64,000 bases of DNA from Trypanosoma brucei gambiense DAL972 (Eukaryota > Euglenozoa > Kinetoplastea > Trypanosomatida > Trypanosomatidae): the NCBI RefSeq assembly GCF_000210295.1, contig NC_026744.1:1798001-1862000 (forward strand), in the 5' to 3' direction. The notes under the pieces are model-generated. The model worked only from the letters and a program-made list of their open reading frames with translations, ran no database searches and was not told the origin of the DNA. Shown here one piece after another: positions 9,126-17,896 of the stretch. A program made the position numbers and the translations under genes. The first letter of the stretch is position 1, and each line of letters starts with the position of its first letter.

Positions 9126-12100
9126 AAGGGCCCCTACCGACGGGTGTGCGCTGCGATGCGAGTGGCGGGGGGGGGGGGGCGAAGAGCACTCGTTCAATTT
9201 GAGAATTATTCTTTTTATGCACGTGTGTATATGGTGTATGATTCCCCTCCCCTCTCTCCCTTGCAATTGTTCGGCGGGAACGGCTGTATTAACACGTTCT
9301 TGCTTCCACAGGTATTGCACTCCTCCTGCTCCTGTTCTCGTCTGCTTTCACCCCTTCCTTTTCTGCAAATACGTTGGCTCACTTGCCACTGTCCTCCTGC
9401 CACCTTCCACAGTGAAGACTCCCTCTTCCGCAGGGGTTATTTGGATTTCTAAGATTTCTTCCCTTTTCCTTTCCCTCTCCCTTCACTCGCGCCAGCTGGT
9501 GCACTTCTCCACTTGAATTCCTTCCGCTTAGCGACACCTTTTCTTTTCACTATCCCCTCTCCTTTACTTTTTCCCCCTCCTATTTGTCACTTTCCTCTTT
9601 TTTCTTAATTAATTTCCGAATGCACCCTTCTGTGTTCTCTCTTCCTTTATTTTCTCCGTCACTCTCGTCACTCTTGTCTCTCTCTCTCGTCACACACAGT
9701 CAGATACACCGCTTGCTTACCTTAGAAATAAACGTGAAAACTCACCTTCGCTTTGGCAGTCCTCACTTGTAATAATGGTGGTTTCGCTGGATTACTAAGT
9801 ACGTGCGCGAGGAAACAGATGAATATATTCAAGTATGTTGCGCAGAAAAGAAGGGGTAAAAGAAGAGAGAAGAAAAAGTAAGATAATTGTAGCATTCTTT
9901 TTTTTCTTTGCCCACAGTAGTGCATACTCAGTTAAACTTTTCATCAGCGGTGAGGTAGGTCCAGGATATAAAACATCCGCATAAAATGCATAAAAGAAGG
10001 TTGGGCTGCGTAAAACAGGTAAAAGTAAAAAAAAAGGAAAGTGAAAAATGAAAACTCAATGAGAAATACGGAAAAGAAAAGAGCGATCATCTTCAAGTTG
10101 AAAGAAGAAGATGCATCCACATTTCCATTTATGAGGAAAGGGTTGTTGCACTCTTTCTTTCTTTCCCTCCTTTTTGCTCCTCCACTTCCTTCCATTCCTT
10201 TGCCATCTCTTCTTCTTCTTCACCCTCTTCCTTATTTTCCTGCATACTGCCATTCCTTCTGCATCAGCTTTCACTCGTTTTGTGTTTTTCCTTGCTTTTT
10301 TTTTTGCTTTCTTTAATTTTTTTTATTCCCCTCCCTTTACAAGAACTTCGCTCTGGTCACGCTCTCCGTCTCTCTCTCTCTCTCTCCCTCTTCCTCTTCC
10401 TCTCTCTCTTCCTTTTTCTCCTCCTCCTTCACCCACGTAACCACTAAATCACACCGCTTCCCCTTTCACACTCACACAAACACGCATGAGCATATATATA
10501 TATATATCGTGTACAAAACAATAAAAATAAAGAAGAACACTTACACATTGCCGCCTCAAGCGCCCTCTCTCCTTTTCCTTTTGTATGTCTCATTCACTTA
10601 CTTCGTCTCTCTCCTTCTTAATCCATTTCCCCTCCCCTCCCCTCCATACACACACACACACACACCTTCCACCTCTCTCTCCCTCCCCCTTTCCTTTATT
10701 TCTTTCTTTCCTCCACACACACACATAAGTACAAACATAAATATATAAATATATATTATGAACAAGCACACAAATATGTATCTTATTCAGCCTCTTCGTG
10801 TGATGTTTCACTTCATCATTCGCCTTCCTCTCTCTCTCTCTTTTCTCTCTCTTTTTTTTTTTTTAAATGCCGGTGGTAGCGGTGACGTGACGGTAAGGAT
10901 GAAGGGATACGGGACGTGAAAGTGGCAGTTAAGCAAATAATGTAAAGAACAAAAAAATTGAAGGGACACTTGAAGATTTTAAGGAAGATGTGAAACAGAG
11001 AAAGAAAAACACAGGTAGGCAACGGTCCACTTATTTATATAGTATTATTATGAAGATGGTGGATGATTTTTGTTTTAGTTTTTAACAGGGCGGTGAAAGG
11101 GGCTAAAACAGTGGGAGGAGGTAAAGGTAACAGGTGATGTGAGAGAGAGAGGAAAAAAAAAAAAGCACACACACACACACACACACAAAAGAAATTATTC
11201 AAGACGACGAAAAAAGAAAAAAAGAAGGAGAAAACATGGTGAAAACAAAAAAAAACAAAAAAGAAAGGGAAAGGAAGCGAACGAACGGACAAACGGAAAC
11301 CAGCAGCTCTTTGAGATCCCTAAGGTCTTACTCTTGTCTCTCTCACATATTCCCTCTTTCCTCTTCCCTCTTTTCTCCACACCTCCCGAGCCGCACAAAA
11401 TGTAAAATAATAATAATAGTAGTAGTAATGGTGATGGTATAAATAATAAAAATAATAATAACAATCGGCCTCCGTGTGTATGACAAAACAAAAAAAAACA
11501 AAGATGGAGGGAAGAAAGAGAAAGAGAGGTGATAGAAAATAAATAAAATCAACAAGTGGGGGGGGGGAAGACGGAGCCTCACCTTTTTTGTAACTTTCCG
11601 TTGTGGTGTGGAGAAAAAAAAGGAGGGGAGATGTGGAAACAAAGATAGACATGTGCACCATGCATTGCGCTCATTTTGCATTTGCATATATAAATATGTA
11701 TAAATATATATATATATATATATGTATAAATTTTATTTTATTTTTCTTCCTTCCCAAGTAAAAATTCCTATCTTCCTTCCCTTTGCACTACCCTGCTTGT
11801 TTGCTTGCTTATTCTCCGCTGCGGCTGCTGCACACCTCCCAATACCCATCCTTCATCTCAGTTTCCTTCCCCTTCCCTTTTCCTTTTCCTTTTCTTTTTC
11901 TTTTGTATTCTTTCCTACTTCACTTCCTCACTAACTCTTCCATCTCCTCACTCTCCTTTTCGTACATACACATTACAGGGAAAAAAAAAAGAAGGAGGAA
12001 AGGTAGAGGTAGAGGGGGAAAAAAAAAAATAAAAGTGTAAACACAAGAAGTAACAAATGCAAAGGGAAAAAAGGAAAAGAAAACAACGGTGAGGAAGGGA

Positions 12101-13090
12101 AGAAGTAAAGGAGTTGCTGAAGGGGGAAATCGCTACAGGATGAGGGTGCCACCAAAACATCGATCGCCAATAACACAAATAACAACAACAATAACAATAG
12201 CAACAACAGTACATATTGGTGTCAACATAATGATGATGCGGACGGAGTAAAAGCTCTAAAAAGAGAAAAAAAAAAGAGAAAAAAGCGAGGGCTGCAAAGA
12301 AGTATTACTCGTTGTTTTATTCTTCGGCTCGGTTCGCTCATACACGCCACACACAAAAAAAAAACGCGTGACCACACGCGTTCACGCAATTTTCTGTGCA
12401 CACTTATCCGCCAACCTCAACCACCCACCTCCTCATCTATCTTGTACGGGTATTTCCCCCGCTCACCTACTTCTTGGCTTGTTTGGATTTCACGTTTATT
12501 ATTATTATTATTATTATTATTATTGTTACTTACCTTGCCTCTCACGAAATTAGACGCAACGAAGGGGAAACTTCAGCCTCCTTCTTCATTCACGTTTCGA
12601 AGTCGTTGGGGAGGAGTGTCTCTCGGATGCAGAAAAAAAAAAATAATAAAGGGAAAGCATGGCAACCCGGAGGTCCCCATCACCCCAACAACTGTCCTAA
12701 GTCGTACTGCATAAAAATAAACTTAGGGCAAGAAAAAGCATGGGACATTGAAGGTCGCAGTAGCAGACCCCGTCTAGAGGAGTTCCTAAAGCGATCACAC
12801 ACTTGTGAGCAACTGGTGCAATCGGCAGCTGACTGATACGGAGTACTTGAGACCATGCGTTTGGTGTACCTTCAATTACAGGCATACACCTGACAAACAC
12901 ACACACACACACACACGCGCGCGCATGAACACTCCCCACGTATTTTGTCATTTACCGTTTTCCTTCACCCATCCACAACAGCTCATCTTTCCCTTCATAT
13001 TCCACACATCCGCAACTATTCCTTCACTCACTAGAGAACTCTTTCTTGACACACACCCAACAATAGGTGGTCGCTGCGTCATATGCTCAT
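9126..13090. other. 4-kb gene-free low-complexity tract
   Basis: No frame here looks coding. The strand composition flips in blocks. The plus strand is pyrimidine-rich at about 9240-10870, purine-rich at about 11000-11660, pyrimidine-rich at about 11720-11960, then purine-rich to about 12300. Microsatellites sit within it: TA near 10494-10507, AC at 10648-10665 and 11166-11188, TA near 11705-11723, TTA at 12496-12525, AC then GC at 12897-12924. By position it should be the 3' UTR of the Q/G-rich gene plus the 5' flank of the 1261-aa gene. That makes it one of the longest non-coding stretches in the window. Confidence 0.7.
9151..9179 (-). promoter_or_regulatory. Candidate spliced-leader acceptor of the 1261-aa gene
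   Basis: On the minus strand a C13 tract (9167-9179) leads through a short linker to GCATCGCAG, with AG at 9151-9152, 25 bases before the ATG at 9125. If used, it excludes the in-frame ATG at 9320. A pure C tract is a less typical acceptor signal than T-rich tracts, so this is moderate evidence. Confidence 0.4.
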
Positions 13091-14415
13091 CTACCACCTA
13101 TTAGGGAGAGCGGGCCCTCCCATATATCCACCGGAGTTACGTTGCCCAAACATCTGATTGACGCCACCATCGGCGCCTCCCATCGGGCGGCCAGCCGAAA
13201 AACCTCCCATATGTGGACCACCCCTCATCGCATTCCCGCGACCCATGTGAGGAGGGACATCCACTCCGCGGTCGCCAAAATTCTGATTGCGCTGCATTAG
13301 GTAATGACCACCACTGTAGTAATGATTGTGATCATACGGCGGCACCATTACGCCAGCGTTGGGAGTCCAATGGTCGTTACGCCCGCGGCCGCCCCACGGC
13401 ATGCCGTCTTGCGTTCCCGTTTGATACGTGTAGTTGTTGCCAACATGCTGCGGAGGTTGCGGTGGTGGTGGTAGTTGGGTTTGCGAGGTCACTGGAAGTG
13501 AACTGGGAGCCGGGCGGAGCGGTGCGGGTTGCTGCTGTATCATTTGTTGTTGTTGTTGCTGTTGTTGTTGCTGCTGCAATTGCTGCTGCTGCTCCACCAG
13601 CCTGCTGCGTTCCCTCTGAAGACCATCACTTTGGTCGTTCAGCTGCCGTTCTTGGGCGAGAAGGCGAGCATGCTTTTCATTCATCTCAATTTCCCGCTGT
13701 TTGCGGCACTCTTCAAACAAATGACGCTCATTGTAAAGGTTAGCGCGTCCCTTTTCCAACTCAGCCATCGCGGAATCAATTCGCTGGTGACTAGCCGGTG
13801 CCTCAAACACTACACGGGGTCCCTTCGAGTGTGCCTCAACGACTTCAGCTGGGTATGTTACAATGTAGGTTACTGGTTTGGCCTGTGGGGGTATCACAGG
13901 GTGTTGCGGGGTTATGTCGCTGGAAAAAGTGTAGTCATCATCGTTTGCCCAACTAAAGTTACCGTTGCTCTCCGGTAGTGTGACGGTAGGCTGTGGTTTA
14001 GGAGGTTGTTGGGGCTGGGTGTCGGAGTAGGTTGCTTTTCCACTACAGGAGATTCTTCTACCGGTGTGGGGGGAATCTCCACCGGTGCGACTACAGCTTC
14101 TACGGCAGGTTCCTCCGCTACAGGAACTTCGGGTTCCGGCACCGCTACCTCCGGCGGCTCGGGCGTACGTGGCTTTTCCACGCGGACAGTTTGCTTCGTC
14201 ACGTTGGTGCGTAGCGCCTCCAGAAAAGTTTTCCCGGATGAGGTCTTTGATGCATTTGTGATCTGTGCCTTAATTGTTGGGCCAGCGGGAACCACGACAT
14301 CATCCGCTTTGTTTTCCTCGCGCTTCGGTCGGCCGGTCTCGTTGCTGGGGCGGCTGTCCAGCTTGTGGTTGCCGTTCACATTGGCGTGTTGTTTCGGATT
14401 GTTTTTTGGAGGCAT
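13091..14415 (-). CDS. Q/G-rich low-complexity protein, split by a one-base frameshift
   Basis: Two adjoining minus-strand frames make one gene. The N-terminal frame runs from the ATG at 14415 (MPPKNNPKQH) and ends at a TAA at 13912-13914. The C-terminal frame has no ATG of its own and is open across 13091-14060. One extra C in the C4 run at 14011-14014 (GGGG on the plus strand) joins them into about 441 residues. Order: basic N-terminus; Pro/Glu/Val-rich linker; acidic-aromatic patch FSWANDDDYTF; short coiled segment about residues 200-265; Gln run; Pro-rich linker; Gly/Met/Arg-rich C-terminus with RGG-like RGRGN and MRGG. Not recognised as a named family. The composition fits an mRNA-binding or granule protein, which is inference. 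The base loss may be an assembly error. Confidence 0.75.
14011..14014 (-). other. Frameshift point in the Q/G-rich gene (homopolymer of four)
   Basis: The upstream frame is protein-like down to PTPTPSP. The downstream frame is protein-like from QQPPKPQPTV. They meet at a CCCC run on the minus strand, where a fifth C restores a single frame. Confidence 0.6.
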
Positions 14416-15426
14416 ACTTGTATACTCTTCTTCTCTACCTCCAGTAATTTCCTTAACTTACTTTCAGTTCTTCTGATACTTATTTTATTTATCTTAGTTT
14501 CTTCCTCCCCTCTCCTGTCGTTTGTTTTATTACACTTTTCCTCTTCCTGTCCTTTGAATACCGTGAACTTTGTGTCTACTTTCGATTCGCCGCCGGTATG
14601 TTTGCTATGACTTTACCTTCTTTTCTCCCTTGTTTGGTCTTCCCTTTACAATCTGGACTTAGTTTAAATACTTTATTGGCTGATATTTTGTTGGGAGGCT
14701 TCTGAGTTATTTCTCTCTTTTTCCTTGTTAATGCTTATTTTTCTCTTTTTTTTTTGTATTTGTTTGTTTGTATTTTGTTTTCTCCTGTTCTCTCTCCTTT
14801 AGCTTACTCAAGTTATTATGTAAACAGTACCTTTCCTTCTTTTATTCTTTTAATTTTGTTTTTAGTGAGTGTGTGTTAAAGAGTTCTTACTATTTGTCCT
14901 CTCCTTTTTCTCTTTTTTTTCCTTTTAGTTTTTTTCCTTTAAAAAAATTCTCCTACTGGTAAAATTTATTGGCGTTACAATTGTTTTTGCCAAGTGCAAC
15001 GTTTCGGGCAGAAAGATGAAAGAACGAATAAGAAAAACAAAAGTAGCGGAATGAAAACGAAAAAAAAAAATAGATAAAAAAATACACACAAAAAAAATGG
15101 CTCATCCGGTCATTAATAACAAATAACTTCACCGCACAAGTCACTGCATATAAGGAGAATCCCATACAAGATTCCGCACACTGTAAGAAAGAGGGGGAAG
15201 GAAGCAAACGCAAAAAAAAAACACGCTGGCAAACAGACGGTGGTGCATGAAAAGGCGATGAAGCTGTTTAGTAGGAAAAGTTATAAATTAAGAACATACG
15301 AAGCGGTCTTTAGGGGTGGGAAGGAAACACTTTTACAGCATAACATCGCCAATAATAGTGATAATAAGAACAAATGGGAATTACTGGGGGGATAAAAAGA
15401 CGTTACACTAAACCTCTACAATACTA

Positions 15427-15457
<31 letters not shown>

Positions 15458-15695
15458 CAATATCAACCACTCATATCTCCGCCTCCATTATTTCTTCCTA
15501 CAACATCAAACTCCCTTTACTTCGTCGCACTTGAATCACAGTCACCAATATACGATTTCTCGTAACAAGCACGCCACCCATGTCACAAGTATTCAGTAGT
15601 CAAAGAAAAAGAAACAAAACACGCACACACACAATTGAAAAAGGAAAAGGAAGGAAGAAAGAAAGGAAACAGACCCTTCTCTACCCAATCAAGTT
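14416..15695. other. Intergenic: long A-rich leader of the Q/G-rich gene and Serinc 3' UTR
   Basis: No gene is seen. Directly upstream of the ATG at 14415 the minus strand is purine-rich with no pyrimidine tract. T-rich tracts suited to trans-splicing first appear near 15000-15110, so the leader may be about 600 nt. An AT dinucleotide run lies at 15427-15446. The rest would be the 3' UTR of the Serinc gene. Confidence 0.6.
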
Positions 15696-16883
15696 TTACC
15701 AATCGTCCACAGCAATACCGAAATCACGATCCCTGCAGCAGTAATATGGTGCCAGCAACGACCACAAGTACAACAGTACAGCTGACCATACCGTGCCGCT
15801 TCGCACCCAGTAGGCGATGTTAATACTGCTTTTCATTTTGTCCTCACCCATGCCACTTACGTGCCAACCCGTTGAAAGCATCGCCAAGTACATGGAACCG
15901 AGCATCATTACGGTGTAGAAAAACATGTAACTGCTGAGGTGGCCGCTCTCCTCGGGATCCTCCTCAACATCATCATCCCCAACATGACCGAACCCTTTGC
16001 TGCTACCCCCTGTGGAAACAACGCTATACACAAGCGTGAAACCGCTCACAATACTACCAATAATTATTTGCTTCAATGAACCGGCCTCATTAGGTGGTAT
16101 AGCAATTGTGTTACAGTTGGCATCGTCGCCCATGCGGAGTGTAACGAACATGACACCAGCCGTGTAGGCAAAGACAATTCCGCTTGATACTATCGAACCA
16201 TGCGGTAAATAAATCGACAGCACCGTGTAAACCACAGCACTGATAAGCACGCTCAAAATCGCGAAAGCGTTGTAATTGCAGTTCACATTTGGGACAAACA
16301 CCACAAAGGACATAGCAGCAATTGCAATGCCAGCTATGTAACTCAGCACGGCAACTATCAGCAGATACCACAACCATTTGCTGTTTTGCTCCATCCTCTC
16401 CCCCCACTCCTCAGTCCACTGATAGCTAAAGTCGATGAGGAACACCACATTTATTAGCAGGAAGAGTCCTGAAGCAAAGACGCAGGTGTACGCATAATAT
16501 GCAAAGAATGTATTTGGTACCCACATTGTCGCAAGAAATAACAGGCCAAGTAATATGGTCTTGGCGAAGAAGAACCGCCTCTGAAACTCCACACGTGACT
16601 CGGTGTCGATGCAACACGTAAGGTCCGAGACGGAAAGAAGGTGCAAGAAGAAGAACAAAGAAAGAGAGAAACTGACGCGATAGGCAAGAACTTCACCCAC
16701 ACAAAAGTTTGCGTCCCCTTTGCCAGCGTACTCACAGCCTTTCTTAATAAGTGGGAGATGGCTCAGCAGTGTAAGAAAGCCGCGCAACAACATGGTCGCA
16801 ACGATTCCCACGAAGAGGTACAGAGAATATTGCACCCGCAACACAACTGTTGGGGAAAGAGAAGTACCATCACTCGAACCCAT
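15696..16883 (-). CDS. Serinc/TMS1 (TDE1) family membrane protein
   Basis: A 395-aa multi-spanning membrane protein with about ten hydrophobic helices. Family marks include RGFLTLLSHLP near the N-terminus, DLTCC with CIDTESR, the run NTFFAYYAYTCVFASGLF, the loop IDFSYQWTEEWGERM, and the C-terminal SSYMFFYTVMMLGSMYLAML. The order and spacing are those of the Serinc/TMS1 family (Pfam PF03348), usually 400-480 residues, so this is slightly short. Family members are implicated in serine incorporation into phosphatidylserine and sphingolipids and in lipid scrambling; the biochemical role in trypanosomes is not shown here. The longest frame begins with GTG inside a T10 tract, so the ATG at 16883 is used. 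About 50 acidic, Gly/Ser-rich residues precede the last two helices. Confidence 0.9.
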   Translation of the reverse strand: MGSSDGTSLSPTVVLRVQYSLYLFVGIVATMLLRGFLTLLSHLPLIKKGCEYAGKGDANFCVGEVLAYRVSFSLSLFFFLHLLSVSDLTCCIDTESRVEFQRRFFFAKTILLGLLFLATMWVPNTFFAYYAYTCVFASGLFLLINVVFLIDFSYQWTEEWGERMEQNSKWLWYLLIVAVLSYIAGIAIAAMSFVVFVPNVNCNYNAFAILSVLISAVVYTVLSIYLPHGSIVSSGIVFAYTAGVMFVTLRMGDDANCNTIAIPPNEAGSLKQIIIGSIVSGFTLVYSVVSTGGSSKGFGHVGDDDVEEDPEESGHLSSYMFFYTVMMLGSMYLAMLSTGWHVSGMGEDKMKSSINIAYWVRSGTVWSAVLLYLWSLLAPYYCCRDRDFGIAVDDW

Positions 16884-17896
16884 CACAACTAAAAAAAAAA
16901 GAATCACCTATGGGAGAAACGACTTTCCTTCGCTCTCCCTCTATAAATATCCTTGTATATAGTCGAACCCTTCGCACAAGCTCACCTTTTTTGTCCCTGA
17001 GTTTAATCCCTTTCGGATTATCTCAAAGATTACATTAGTAATGAAGCGAAGGGTAATGTAAGAGCATGAGGCAATATGCGTGGTTTCATACTTACAGGGA
17101 ACCGTCTCGGGTTTCAAAAAAAAGAAAAAAAGGACCACCTAGCGGAGGGGCTGAGAACGAAAAAACACGAATTACGTAAGGTGAGGAGGTTAAAAACGGG
17201 GTGAAGAGAGAATATCACAACAAAGCGAGAAGGGAAGATGCCAGAGCCGCCACTACAACTTCACATTTATTTTATATATGCGTCTTCTTTTCTTCCTTCC
17301 CTCTCCGTTCCACATCTCTCGCCGCATCCACCCCCCCCCCTCTCCCTCCCTCCTCACCTCTTTTCCACGCTCTTCTCTCTAGTTTAGCTGTTCCTTTTTT
17401 TGTTTTTCTTTTTGGTAGGCGCCATGGGCTTACCTCTAGTAGGCCTTTCCGCTGCTTAAGCATATACATTCAAATTCAGTGTACATCCTGCTGCACCTCT
17501 AGTTGCGCTACACGCATTGTAACATAGACAGTGTTTCTCAGTAATGGTAGTTCCGCAGTTCGGCATGGTGAACAAAACCAAGTGTTTACAACAATAACAT
17601 TAATGGCAGAATACATTTGAGGTTACATTCGAAAAAGCCGTACGCTAACTACACGGTACCACCAGCGCACCTGTGATCAAGGGAGGAGTTATTTTGGCTG
17701 AAAATAAAAAAAAGAAAAGGAAAACACAACGCAACAGTAAAAAGAACAACCAGATCCCTCAAGGTGCTACGACTACACCAAATTTATTCCCCACTCCTCC
17801 GCCTCCTTTCCATTCCTGCCTTCCAAAAGGCAAAACCTCCTCCTCCCTCCCTCCTTCAGGGGCGCCCCCATAACGAAAGACGGTGACGTTAAACAA
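16884..17896. other. Intergenic: Serinc 5' flank and 3' UTR of the EF-hand repeat gene
   Basis: No gene is seen. It contains the T10/AG acceptor, pyrimidine-rich plus-strand stretches at 17280-17420 (with a C9 run near 17332) and an A-rich block near 17700-17750. Confidence 0.65.
16889..16900 (-). promoter_or_regulatory. Candidate spliced-leader acceptor of the Serinc gene
   Basis: A run of ten T on the minus strand (16891-16900) is followed at once by AG (16889-16890), five bases before the ATG. The layout matches that of the PDS5-like gene. It would give an extremely short gene-encoded leader. Confidence 0.45.

Noticed and set aside
9126..9320. 65-residue extension of the 1261-aa protein to an upstream ATG
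   Set aside because: It crosses a C13 tract and an AG acceptor and lacks coding character; kept only as a less likely alternative start.
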